Positions 1 to 8,306 of a DNA stretch of 21,290 nt are shown one piece after another. The notes under the pieces were generated by a model. It was given only the letters and a program-made list of their open reading frames with translations, searched no databases and was not told the DNA's origin. How positions within the stretch are numbered: position 1 is the stretch's first letter; each line of letters starts with the position of its first letter. The translations under genes and the position numbers were made by a program. The DNA is from Bacteroidales bacterium (GTDB taxonomy: Bacteria > Bacteroidota > Bacteroidia > Bacteroidales > F082), in the NCBI GenBank assembly GCA_024689285.1, contig JAILDR010000153.1:1-21290 (forward strand), in the 5' to 3' direction.

Positions 1-2948
1 ATGTTTTCGGGCAAGGTGAGCGAGATAAGTCCTGTATTGGCAAAGGCGAATTGCTCGATGTTGTTGAGAGTGGTGGGTAAACTTACAGTCTTCAGGTTGC
101 TGCAACCCATAAAGGTGCACATATAAATGTTCGTGATGCCTTCAGGAATGCTTATTGACGTGAGGCCTGTACTGCGCGCAAAGGCGTACATCTCAATGCT
201 TTGAAGCCCGTTGTTGAGGGAGACGCCGGTGAGCTTGGAGCAATCGGCAAATGCTTGGTCGAGTATATAGGTCACTGTTGAAGGCACGGTGTAATGGCCT
301 GCTTTGCCTCTCGGGCAATAGATGAGGTTGGTCTCATCATCGCTGAACACAACACCATCGATAGCCTTGAAGTATGTGTTGCCTGCATCAACGGTGATGA
401 CCTCAAGGTTGTCGATGCCATAGAAAGCACTCGGGACATGGGAGATGAGATTGAATGCTGCTGACAGTTGAATCGTGGTCAAGTGTTTGTTGCCTTCAAA
501 AGCATAATTTGTGATGCTTTCCACGCTGGCAGGGATAGTGAAACTGGTCTCGGTTTTTCCGACAGGATAGGCAACAAGCGTGTTTCCATTCTTGCTGAAC
601 AGCACACCGTCAACGGACTTGTAGCTTTCATTATTCGCATCCACGTTGATGGCCGTCAGGTCAGAACAATTGGCAAAAGCCTGTGCTCCGATGGTGGTCA
701 CTGAAGCGGGCATACTGATGGAGGTGATACCACTTTTGTTTCTGAAGGCATTTTCTGCAATCGTTGTTACAGGACGATTATTCATCATTTCAGGAATAAC
801 CAAATCGCCAAAGGTATAGTCTAAGACACCCGTAATAATGGCTTCGGTATTGTCCACGTTCATCATATAGGTTAAACTGCCTTGTTCAATATACAGATTG
901 CTCCATCCCGCCGCCGTATGATAGGCATTGTAGCATCCGACAGGCACATGTACGACACATGAGACATTGAGGAACGAATCGTTACCGTTACCTACCTCAC
1001 AAGCGGGCGGTGTGGTAGCGTATGTGACGATGTTTTCAAGATTGGAGCAATTAGCGAAGGCTCTGATGCCGATGCTGGTCAACGTGCTGGGGAGACGAAG
1101 CTCCGTTATGAAGCTGCAGCTGTAGAACGCCAAAGCCGGAATTGAGGTCAGGCCTTCGGGCAAGGTCACGGAGGTAAGGTGGTCGCAGTCAACAAACGCA
1201 CCCTCACCCAGCGAGGTGAGGCTTTCCGGAATATTGATGTCGGCATAGCGGCAGCCTCTGAAGGCATCCGGACCGATGGCTGTTATCGTGTTAGGCAGGA
1301 TAAACTGCGACACGCCCGTTTGGTTCTTGAAGGCACTGCCATCGATGCCCTTCACGGTGTATTCCGCATCGTTTTTGGTCACCGTGGCCGGAATCTCAAC
1401 CACACTCGGGATGATTCCATTGTAGCCCAGCACTATGGCAATTTGGTAGTCATCATCATAATAGAAAGAAAAGGCAGGTGACATTTCCTCATAAATGCTC
1501 TCGTCGAAACTACCCCACACCGGAGCATTCAAATAGTCGGTTTTAGCGCCGTATGGCACCTTGATTTTAGTAATGTTGTTGCTGCCATAAAACACCTGAT
1601 TGCCTACAGTTGGCGGAACAGGGTTCATGGAAGTGATGATGGCCAGACTATGGCACGAACAAAACGCACCACTACCGAGGCTCATCACGTGTGAGGGCAA
1701 GGTAATGGAGGTAAGTCCGCAGTTATAGAAAGCGTAATTGCCAACAGAAAGGAGGGTTGGGGGCAAAGTGACGGAAGTCAAGCCAATACAACCTTGAAAA
1801 GCCGTTTCACCTATCTCGGTCATGTTTCGGCAGGCCGACAGGTCAACCGAGGTAATGTCCGTGCAGGCTTCAAAGGCATCGTGTCCGAGGTCCTCCATAA
1901 ATTCCCCGAAAGTGACAGATGTGATGTCTGTGCAGTGGGCAAACGCTTCGTTGGCAACGGCTGTCACTTTGTAGAATGTGCTATGATGTTTTAAATAATC
2001 CGGAATATCCAAAGCACCCACCACATTGCCTATATGACCCGTCACGGTTGCAACAGCATCGTGGTCGTCGTTCCAAACGTAATCATACACTAAGGTATTG
2101 GTCTCGGTAATCAAGTTATTAGCATACAGATTCGACCATCCTGTGGCTCCTTGATAAGTGCTTTCCGAACCATAAGGCACATAGACATGTTCCGCATAGT
2201 TTTGGTACCAACCGTCAAACGTTTGGAATGAAGCCGAAGGCGGCGTGGTGCTTTGTACATAGAGGTCTTTGAATGCTGTACAGCCATCAAACAAATTAAT
2301 GCCAAGTTCGTTCACACTTTGAGGCAAGGTCAATGATTTCAGTGAGGAACAATTGTTGAAAGCACTGTTTCCGATGGTTGTGATCGACCCTGGCAGATCG
2401 ATAGTACTAAGTTTGGTGCAACCAGAGAAAGCCCCAGTCTCAATTGTCGTAATTGATTCAGGCAACTTTATGAGCCACACATTGGGCATTCCACGGAAAG
2501 CACTTTGATTAATGGTGGTCATGTTTGTGCAGTTGGTAAGGTTAAGCACGGTGAGCGATTCACAACCTTCGAAAGCCCCCGACCCTATGTACGTAAGGTT
2601 GTCCGAAAACTGAATGCTTTCAATAATACTGTTCTTAAATGCGCCTGTACCAATGTAAGTCATAGTGTTTGGCAGTTCGTAGCGTGTATAGTCGTATCTG
2701 AATTCGAAGGCGTAGCTACGGATTCCTACCACGGTGTACATTTGGTTTTCGTAGGTTATTGTTGAAGGGATGGTCAATGTGTTACCGATGACCGTAGCAA
2801 AACCCACTTCCACGTTATTCCCATTCGTGACATAGTACTGAATGTTGTCAACATAAAAATCCAGTGCGAACACCTTTGTCGCTCCCCCCGTCATCAGCAG
2901 GAGCAGCAGGGCAGTTCGCATCACCCTTTGTAAGTTAAAGATTTTCAT
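1..2948 (-). CDS. BspA-like leucine-rich-repeat surface protein, N-terminal part (runs off window)
   Basis: The reading frame is open from an ATG at 2948 to the window edge (982 codons, no stop), so the C-terminus is missing. Residues 1-28 form a signal peptide (MKIFNLQRVMRTALLLLLM..., cleavage near VFA). The rest is built from many LRR_5 (BspA/Treponema type) units of about 23 residues with the pattern LTSITLPxxLTSIGxxAFxxC. They are grouped in blocks separated by inserts such as VPYGSESTYQGATGW and VPVGCYNAYHTAAGW, which end in W-S-N-L-Y. Other BspA-like proteins are surface adhesins that bind host matrix or other bacteria; that role here is inference. A T9SS sorting domain or other anchor would be expected beyond the window. 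The gene stands alone, divergent from the histidine kinase, behind a TATTTTTG promoter box. Confidence 0.9.
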   Translation of the reverse strand, partial: MKIFNLQRVMRTALLLLLMTGGATKVFALDFYVDNIQYYVTNGNNVEVGFATVIGNTLTIPSTITYENQMYTVVGIRSYAFEFRYDYTRYELPNTMTYIGTGAFKNSIIESIQFSDNLTYIGSGAFEGCESLTVLNLTNCTNMTTINQSAFRGMPNVWLIKLPESITTIETGAFSGCTKLSTIDLPGSITTIGNSAFNNCSSLKSLTLPQSVNELGINLFDGCTAFKDLYVQSTTPPSASFQTFDGWYQNYAEHVYVPYGSESTYQGATGWSNLYANNLITETNTLVYDYVWNDDHDAVATVTGHIGNVVGALDIPDYLKHHSTFYKVTAVANEAFAHCTDITSVTFGEFMEDLGHDAFEACTDITSVDLSACRNMTEIGETAFQGCIGLTSVTLPPTLLSVGNYAFYNCGLTSITLPSHVMSLGSGAFCSCHSLAIITSMNPVPPTVGNQVFYGSNNITKIKVPYGAKTDYLNAPVWGSFDESIYEEMSPAFSFYYDDDYQIAIVLGYNGIIPSVVEIPATVTKNDAEYTVKGIDGSAFKNQTGVSQFILPNTITAIGPDAFRGCRYADINIPESLTSLGEGAFVDCDHLTSVTLPEGLTSIPALAFYSCSFITELRLPSTLTSIGIRAFANCSNLENIVTYATTPPACEVGNGNDSFLNVSCVVHVPVGCYNAYHTAAGWSNLYIEQGSLTYMMNVDNTEAIITGVLDYTFGDLVIPEMMNNRPVTTIAENAFRNKSGITSISMPASVTTIGAQAFANCSDLTAINVDANNESYKSVDGVLFSKNGNTLVAYPVGKTETSFTIPASVESITNYAFEGNKHLTTIQLSAAFNLISHVPSAFYGIDNLEVITVDAGNTYFKAIDGVVFSDDETNLIYCPRGKAGHYTVPSTVTYILDQAFADCSKLTGVSLNNGLQSIEMYAFARSTGLTSISIPEGITNIYMCTFMGCSNLKTVSLPTTLNNIEQFAFANTGLISLTLPEN

Positions 2949-3007
2949 TGATTTAATAATTTAATTATACATTGATTGATTTGTTGCATTTTTCAGATAA
3001 TACGCTG

Positions 3008-3015
3008 CAAAAATA
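3008..3015 (-). promoter_or_regulatory. Bacteroidetes -7 promoter box for the LRR gene
   Basis: The minus strand reads TATTTTTG here, an exact match to the Bacteroidetes sigma -7 consensus TAnnTTTG, about 60 nt upstream of the ATG at 2948. I see no good TTTG -33 element at 19-21 nt spacing, so the assignment rests on the -7 box and its position. Confidence 0.5.
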
Positions 3016-3039
3016 AGTAACAGAAAAACGTCGCGGTAG

Positions 3040-3119
3040 TACCTAAAACTCGCATTTTTTACTCCCCCGCCCTTCGGGCACCCCCTCTCAGAGGGGGACA
3101 AAAATGCGAGTTTTGGGTA
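3040..3119. repeat. Nested palindromic intergenic element
   Basis: A 20-bp inverted repeat pairs 3040-3059 (TACCTAAAACTCGCATTTTT) with 3100-3119; 19 of 20 positions are complementary and the other is a G-T wobble. Between the arms lie two further hairpins: GCCC-TTC-GGGC at 3069-3079, and a perfect palindrome CCCCCTCT-C-AGAGGGGG at 3081-3097. The element sits between two divergent promoters, where no terminator is needed, so a REP/MITE-like repeat or a shared regulatory structure is more likely. I cannot tell from one copy whether it is dispersed in the genome. Confidence 0.7.
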
Positions 3120-3120
3120 G

Positions 3121-3151
3121 TTGCCCAATCCAAAAAAACACGTTATTTTTG
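3121..3151 (+). promoter_or_regulatory. Bacteroidetes-type promoter for the kinase/regulator operon
   Basis: A -33 TTG at 3121-3123 is followed after 20 nt by TATTTTTG at 3144-3151, fitting the TTTG-N19-21-TAnnTTTG pattern. The box ends 45 nt before the ATG at 3197. Confidence 0.6.
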
Positions 3152-3196
3152 CAAAAGAAAAAAACGGAAGAAAGACGATATATAAATTAAGGTGTG

Positions 3197-5014
3197 ATGT
3201 GGAGAAAAGCTCTGGTTTTCATATTGTTGATATTCGCGACAAGCGCAGCACAAGCTCAGACAAGTGACGAGTTGCTGCAACTTGTCGACAGTGCCTACAA
3301 CGAGGCGATGGCAGGCCATCTGCCCGAAGCCATCCGCATCAACGAGGAAGGTCTGGCCCTCGTGCCGCCCGACTCGTTAGGCATGCAATGCGAATTCTAC
3401 TCCTGCCTGCTTTATTGCTACCACCGTCTTGGCGACTACGAGCAAGCCCTGCATTACGGAGAACTGTGCCTTACCTACGACGAAGCCCAAGGCGAAAAGA
3501 GCGACCTCTCAGCCTCGTTGGGCAACCTCGCGGGCATCTATTCCTCAGCGGGCAAGCATGATGTCGCCATAGAATACCTCAACCGTGCCATCAGCATCGA
3601 GGAGGAACTGATGGGAAGCGATGCGGAACACACCGGGAAATCGATGGCCATCCGCAAGGCCATGCTGGGCGAAGTATTGGTGGCCAAATCCTTGTCGCTG
3701 CCCGATGAAGAACGCATAAGCCTGTTGGCACAAGCCCTGCAACTTACCAAAGACGCCTATCGCATCGACACAGCGCTGGGACGACAAGCCCAAGTGGGCA
3801 TGCGGCTCTCGCAGCTTGGCAATATCTACAAGCAATTAGATGATGCGGAGCAAGCACGAAACTGTAACGAAAAGGCCTTGCAAATTGCGAGGGAAACAGG
3901 CAACCGTGCCTCGGAGGTCATCACCTTATTGCAATTAGGCCAATTCCGCGATGCCCTCGACCTCGCACATGAACTCGGCATGAAGAAACAAGAACTGGAA
4001 GCCTGTCGATGTCTCGCACAACAATGCAAAGAAGCCGGACAATACGCTGAAGCCGTGACGCTGCTGGAACGTGCCGCCGCCTTGAACGAAGCCATCAGCA
4101 CCGAGACCGCCGAACGGCAACTCACCATGTGGCAGGTGCGCTACGACACGCAACAGAAAGAACAACAACTGCAACTTCAGGAACAAACCATACGCACCCA
4201 GAAATTGCGCAATCGATGGCTCATCATTTTGGTTGTGGCCGCTCTGCTGATCTTGTCACTCCTCGTTTTGAATATCCGTCTGCTGAAACGCCGCAAACGC
4301 GAAATGGAAGAAATCGCCCAAGTCAAAGACCGCTACTACACCATCCTCAGCCACGACCTGCGCAATCCTATGATGGCACAGCAGCAGGTGCTACAGATGA
4401 TGTATAAAACCACACAAGCCCAAGACCAGCCCCTTGTGACGCAACAAGAAGTCCATGCATCCATAGGCAAACTCCTCGTCAACAACGGTTCCCAGCTGGA
4501 GCTGTTAGGCAATTTGCAAGAGCTGGCCCTGCTGCAGTTGGGCAAGCGCAAGATCCAGCTCACCCGATTGGACTTGGGCGCGTTGGTCAGCGACACGGCG
4601 GCCACCCTGCTCGGCACCAGCGGACTGAAGAACATCACCATCGAGACCCATGTGCAGCGTACGCTCGTCAACGCCGACCGCGAAACCATCCGCATTGTCT
4701 TGCGCAACCTGATCAGCAATGCGATTAAATTCTCGCATCAGGGCGGCACCATCGAAATCGGAACCGTTACCAATAGCTTCTATGTGCGCGACCACGGTGT
4801 AGGCATGAGTGCGCAACGCGTCAAGGAGTTGCTTGCCACCAATCAAAACAGCAAACAGATTTTCTCAGAAATAGGCACCTCTGGCGAACACGGCACGGGC
4901 ATTGGTATACCGCTTTGCATCGAACTGGTCAAACTGAACAACGGACAAATCGACATAGAAAGTGAGCTTGACAAAGGCACCACCGTCACCGTAACCTTAC
5001 AAATGAACAACTGA
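3197..5014 (+). CDS. TPR-containing sensor histidine kinase
   Basis: This is a membrane histidine kinase of the TPR type common in Bacteroidetes (605 aa). I chose the ATG at 3197 over a GTG one codon earlier. Residues 1-21 look like a signal peptide (ending AAQAQ). Residues of about 25-300 are helical TPR-like repeats expected in the periplasm, followed by a Q/E-rich coiled coil and one membrane helix at about 339-362. The HisKA motif S-H-D-L-R-N-P has the phospho-acceptor His at residue 386. The HATPase domain has an N box (NLISNAIKFS, about 505-515), a G1 box (DHGVGMS) and a G2 box (GEHGTGIGIPL), so it looks catalytically intact. The cognate response regulator starts 23 nt downstream. The signal sensed is unknown; TPRs suggest protein or peptide binding. 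Confidence 0.92.
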   Translation: MWRKALVFILLIFATSAAQAQTSDELLQLVDSAYNEAMAGHLPEAIRINEEGLALVPPDSLGMQCEFYSCLLYCYHRLGDYEQALHYGELCLTYDEAQGEKSDLSASLGNLAGIYSSAGKHDVAIEYLNRAISIEEELMGSDAEHTGKSMAIRKAMLGEVLVAKSLSLPDEERISLLAQALQLTKDAYRIDTALGRQAQVGMRLSQLGNIYKQLDDAEQARNCNEKALQIARETGNRASEVITLLQLGQFRDALDLAHELGMKKQELEACRCLAQQCKEAGQYAEAVTLLERAAALNEAISTETAERQLTMWQVRYDTQQKEQQLQLQEQTIRTQKLRNRWLIILVVAALLILSLLVLNIRLLKRRKREMEEIAQVKDRYYTILSHDLRNPMMAQQQVLQMMYKTTQAQDQPLVTQQEVHASIGKLLVNNGSQLELLGNLQELALLQLGKRKIQLTRLDLGALVSDTAATLLGTSGLKNITIETHVQRTLVNADRETIRIVLRNLISNAIKFSHQGGTIEIGTVTNSFYVRDHGVGMSAQRVKELLATNQNSKQIFSEIGTSGEHGTGIGIPLCIELVKLNNGQIDIESELDKGTTVTVTLQMNN

Positions 5015-5037
5015 TAACCATAACCCATACGACAGGA

Positions 5038-5664
5038 ATGAACATAGCCATCCTCGACGACCACGACCTCATCCGCCTCGGCTTGCGCAGCATACTGGCA
5101 GACACCCCGCACCAAATCAGCATTGACGTAGCCACTGCCGACGCACTCTTCGAACAGCTCCAAAACGGCACACCTTGCGACCTGATTCTTCTTGACATCC
5201 TCCTGCCTGGGACCAACGGCATCGAAGTGGCGCAACGGCTCCGCGCCGAATACCCTGAAATCAGAATCATCGTCGTCTCAATGGAAACCAAAGAATACAC
5301 TATCATCCAGCTCATGCAAATCGGCATTGACGGTTTCATCAGCAAGAACGGCCCGATGGAAGAGGTGTGCAGCGCTATCAACTCGGTGGAAGAAGGTGTG
5401 CCTTACTATGGTTGCGACCTGGCTTTACTTGTGCGCGACATCGTGGACGCCCGTCTCGACAAGAAGTCATCCGCCCTGCTCACCAAGCGCGAGCTGGAGA
5501 TCATCGAAGCCTGTTGCAGCGGCCTGTTGGGAAAGGAAATTGCCGACAAGTTCAACATCAGCTTACGTGCCGTCAACTCACACAAGACCAATATCTTCAA
5601 CAAGCTTGGTCTTTCTTCTTCAGTGGAGATGGTGCGGTTTGCCATCGAACACGGTATCATTTGA
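5038..5664 (+). CDS. NarL/LuxR-family response regulator
   Basis: A 208-aa cytoplasmic DNA-binding regulator, almost certainly the partner of the adjacent kinase. The receiver domain spans about 1-120 with acidic pocket D7/D8, phospho-acceptor D53 (LILLDILLPG), switch residue S81 and conserved K103 (FISKNG). A LuxR-type HTH spans about 143-205, with the family signature L-T-K-R-E-L-E-I-I-E-A-C and the recognition segment KEIADKFNISLRAVNSHKTNIFNKLG. Length and order are normal for the family. Targets are unknown. The feoAB operon downstream has its own promoter, so neighbourhood alone does not make it a target. Confidence 0.93.
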   Translation: MNIAILDDHDLIRLGLRSILADTPHQISIDVATADALFEQLQNGTPCDLILLDILLPGTNGIEVAQRLRAEYPEIRIIVVSMETKEYTIIQLMQIGIDGFISKNGPMEEVCSAINSVEEGVPYYGCDLALLVRDIVDARLDKKSSALLTKRELEIIEACCSGLLGKEIADKFNISLRAVNSHKTNIFNKLGLSSSVEMVRFAIEHGII

Positions 5665-5680
5665 ATCCTTCCACCCATCT

Positions 5681-5706
5681 CATCCTCCTCAATAATGATG
5701 AGGATG
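5681..5706. repeat. Hairpin between the response regulator and feoAB
   Basis: CATCCTC (5681-5687) and GAGGATG (5700-5706) can form a 7-bp stem with a 12-nt loop, 17 nt after the regulator's stop. There is no following T-run, so it is not a canonical intrinsic terminator. It may still limit read-through or protect the mRNA 3' end. Confidence 0.35.
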
Positions 5707-5756
5707 CCGGGGAAAAATTATCATTAATGAGGACAAATGCTTCCGATGGAACTCCG

Positions 5757-5764
5757 TATCTTTG
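5757..5764 (+). promoter_or_regulatory. feoA-feoB promoter: Bacteroidetes -7 promoter box for feoAB
   Basis: TATCTTTG matches TAnnTTTG exactly and lies 20 nt before the ATG at 5785, which gives a very short leader. That leader contains a small perfect hairpin (GTCTG-AAAA-CAGAC, 5767-5780) directly in front of the start codon. I found no convincing -33 element or recognisable Fur box. Confidence 0.5.
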
Positions 5765-5784
5765 CCGTCTGAAAACAGACACAA

Positions 5785-8151
5785 ATGATAACACTTGATA
5801 CACTTGAGATAGGACAAACGGCTCGCATTCGGTCCGTTAGAGGTGAAGGCTCGCGGCGGCAGCATTTCCTCGACATGGGACTCATCCCCGATGCGGTCAT
5901 CAAACTGGTGAAATACGCGCCTTTGGGCGACCCCATGGAAATCATGGTACACGGCTATGCACTTACCCTTCGCAAGGCCGATGCCACCCTCATCGAAGTG
6001 GAGCCTTGCCCCCACTCCATCGAAGCTGAAGGCATTGACCATCAGGACGATGAACGGCTATATATCACCACACTACACGACCATAACGCCCACCCTGGAT
6101 TGGGTGAGGAAGGCATATACCACGACAAGACCCATGAACATCCGTTGCCCAAAGGCAGCAAATTGACTTTCGCCCTCGCTGGCCAGCAGAACTGCGGCAA
6201 GACCACTCTCTTCAACCAACTGACAGGAGCCAACCAGCATGTGGGCAACTTCCCGGGTGTCACCGTCGACCGCAAGGACGGCTCCATCAAAGGACATCCC
6301 GAAACCTTAGTCACCGACCTGCCCGGCATCTACTCGCTCTCGCCCTACACCTCCGAGGAGGTCGTCTCGCGTGAGTTCATCATGCAGCAGAAACCCAAGG
6401 CCATTATCAACATCGTGGATGCCAACAACATAGAGCGCAACCTCTACCTGACCATGCAGTTGATGGAATTAGGGGTCCCGATGGTGCTTGCGCTCAATAT
6501 GATGGATGAGGTGCGCAACAATGGCGGCAGCATCCTCATGAACGATATGGAGCAAATCCTCGGCCTGCCCGTGGTGGCCATCTCGGCAGCCAAAAACGAA
6601 GGTATCACAGAATTGGTTGACCACGCCATCCACGTGGCCAAATACCAGGAAGCCCCTGTACGCCAGGACTTCTGCGACAAGGACGACCACGGTGGCGCAG
6701 TTCACCGTTGTCTCCATAGTATCATGCACCTCATCGAGGATCACGCCCAGCGCGCCGCGATTCCCGTGCGTTTTGCCGCTTCCAAGCTCATAGAGGGCGA
6801 CACCATCGTTATGGAAGCCCTGAAACTCTCTCAAAACGAGAAGGAGACACTTGAACACCTCATCGTGCAGATGGAAGAGGAACGCGGCCTCGACCGTGCC
6901 GCAGCCATGGCTGAGATGCGTTTCACCTTTATCAAAAGGCTGTGCGACAAAACTGTAGTAAAGCCCAAGGAAAGCAAGGAATACCAACGCAGCCGCCGCA
7001 TCGACCGCATCCTGACGGGCAAATGGACCGCCATCCCGATATTCATCCTCGTCATGATGGGCATCATCTACCTCTCCATCGACCTTATCGGAGCACCTTT
7101 GCAAGACTTGCTTGATCAAGGCATAGGCTGGCTCGCGGCGATGAGTGGCGACGCCTTGGCCCGTTGGAATGTCAGCCCTGCGGTGCAGTCGCTCGTCGTC
7201 GACGGCATTTTCGGCGGCGTGGGTAGCGTGCTCAGTTTCGTGCCCATCATCATCCTGCTGTTTTTCTTCCTCAGTCTGTTGGAAGATAGCGGCTACATGG
7301 CCCGCGTGGCTTTCGTCAGCGACAGTTTCCTGCGCAAACTCGGTCTCACCGGCCACAGTATTGTGCCTATGCTCATCGGCTTTGGATGCACGGTGCCTGC
7401 CGTCATGTCGACACGCACACTACACTCCACCCAAGACCGTTGGCGCACCGTGTTGCTGACACCTTTCATGAGCTGCTCAGCCAAGATTCCGATTTACGCC
7501 TTTTTCACCAGCATGTTCTTCCCCCACCACGGCGGTGTGGTCTTGATTTGCCTTTACCTATTAGGCATTATTGTCGGCATCGTCACCGCACTGTTTACCA
7601 AGTGGTTTGGCAACAAGGGCGACGTGGCTCCTTTCGTGATGGAGCTGCCCAACTACCGAATGCCAGGTCTCAAGAACGTGGCTCACTTGCTGTGGGACAA
7701 GACAAAGGACTTCCTGCAACGTGCCTTCACGGTGATTTTTCTGGCCTCTTTGGTGATATGGTTTCTGCAAACCTTCGATTTCCATTTCAATATGGTGGAT
7801 AACGGCGAAGGCAGCATGTTGGCCACAGTGGCGGGCTGGATTGCTCCTGTATTCCGTCCCATAGGCTTGGGCGAGTGGCAGATTGTAACCGCCTTAGTGA
7901 GCGGCTTTATGGCCAAGGAGAGCGTGGTGGCCACTTTAGAAGTGCTTAACGCCATGCCTTTATTCACCACCATCACCTCCATCTCGATGCTGGTGTTCTG
8001 CCTGCTCTACACGCCTTGCGTGGCCGCCGTGGCCGCCATCCGTCGTGAGCTGGGCAATGGCTGGATGCTGTTCATCATCGCCTTCCAATGCGTCGTCGCT
8101 TGGGTTTTCGCTTGGTTTGCCTATCTCATCGCCAACGCTGTCATTGCATGA
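5785..8151 (+). CDS. feoB: FeoA-FeoB fusion, ferrous iron transporter
   Basis: A GTP-dependent Fe(II) permease of the inner membrane (788 aa), with FeoA fused in front of FeoB as is typical in Bacteroidetes. Residues 1-74 are the SH3-like FeoA domain (MITLDTLEIGQTARI... DMGLIPDA). Residues 76-120 are a His-rich linker. The G domain follows: G1 GQQNCGKT (133-140), G2 T160 in GNFPGVT, G3 DLPG (178-181), G4 NMMD and G5 SAAKNEG. The membrane part carries two Gate-type regions: the first with GGVGSVLSFVPIIILLFF, GFGCTVPAVM and TPFMSCSAKIPIYA, the second with GFMAKESVVATLEVL and YTPCVAAVAAI. The cysteines expected in the permease path are present. Its stop codon overlaps the start of the next small gene (ATGA). 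Confidence 0.96.
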   Translation: MITLDTLEIGQTARIRSVRGEGSRRQHFLDMGLIPDAVIKLVKYAPLGDPMEIMVHGYALTLRKADATLIEVEPCPHSIEAEGIDHQDDERLYITTLHDHNAHPGLGEEGIYHDKTHEHPLPKGSKLTFALAGQQNCGKTTLFNQLTGANQHVGNFPGVTVDRKDGSIKGHPETLVTDLPGIYSLSPYTSEEVVSREFIMQQKPKAIINIVDANNIERNLYLTMQLMELGVPMVLALNMMDEVRNNGGSILMNDMEQILGLPVVAISAAKNEGITELVDHAIHVAKYQEAPVRQDFCDKDDHGGAVHRCLHSIMHLIEDHAQRAAIPVRFAASKLIEGDTIVMEALKLSQNEKETLEHLIVQMEEERGLDRAAAMAEMRFTFIKRLCDKTVVKPKESKEYQRSRRIDRILTGKWTAIPIFILVMMGIIYLSIDLIGAPLQDLLDQGIGWLAAMSGDALARWNVSPAVQSLVVDGIFGGVGSVLSFVPIIILLFFFLSLLEDSGYMARVAFVSDSFLRKLGLTGHSIVPMLIGFGCTVPAVMSTRTLHSTQDRWRTVLLTPFMSCSAKIPIYAFFTSMFFPHHGGVVLICLYLLGIIVGIVTALFTKWFGNKGDVAPFVMELPNYRMPGLKNVAHLLWDKTKDFLQRAFTVIFLASLVIWFLQTFDFHFNMVDNGEGSMLATVAGWIAPVFRPIGLGEWQIVTALVSGFMAKESVVATLEVLNAMPLFTTITSISMLVFCLLYTPCVAAVAAIRRELGNGWMLFIIAFQCVVAWVFAWFAYLIANAVIA

Positions 8152-8303
8152 ATTGGGCTACAGTCATAGTGTTGTTGGTGGTTCTCGCCTTTGTTGTGTT
8201 GGCTGTAAAAGCCTTACGCAGTGGCAAGGGGTCGTGCTCTTGTGGTGAAAAGAAAAAGAGCAGCTGTTTAGGCTGCTCTGCGGATTGTCCATTTAAACGA
8301 TAA
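8148..8303 (+). CDS. FeoB-associated cysteine-rich membrane peptide
   Basis: A 51-aa protein with one N-terminal membrane helix (about residues 4-23, WATVIVLLVVLAFVVLAVKAL) and a cysteine-rich tail with C30, C32, C40, C43 and C47 (CSCG...CLGCSADCP). This matches the FeoB-associated Cys-rich membrane protein family found next to FeoB in Bacteroidetes and Firmicutes, which may play an FeoC-like or iron-handling role. The ATG at 8148 overlaps the feoB TGA by ATGA, so translation is probably coupled. The 3' half of its coding sequence also encodes, on the opposite strand, the terminator of the converging B12 operon. Confidence 0.88.
   Translation: MNWATVIVLLVVLAFVVLAVKALRSGKGSCSCGEKKKSSCLGCSADCPFKR
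8250..8279 (-). terminator. Intrinsic terminator of the B12-regulated operon
   Basis: Read on the minus strand, AGAGCAGC-CTAAACA-GCTGCTCT forms a perfect 8-bp stem (8257-8279) followed by TTTTTCTTTT. It lies about 30 nt past the btuF-like stop codon. In the plus direction there is no T-run, so it acts only on the minus strand. It lies entirely within the coding sequence of the Feo-associated peptide. Confidence 0.75.
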
Positions 8304-8306
8304 GAC

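Noticed and set aside
3081..3119. GC-rich palindrome considered as a rho-independent terminator.
   Set aside because: No gene on either strand ends here; the flanking genes diverge from it.
6469..7356. A 295-codon frame antisense to feoB.
   Set aside because: feoB is intact with all G motifs. The antisense frame is a high-GC codon shadow with no recognisable domain or promoter.
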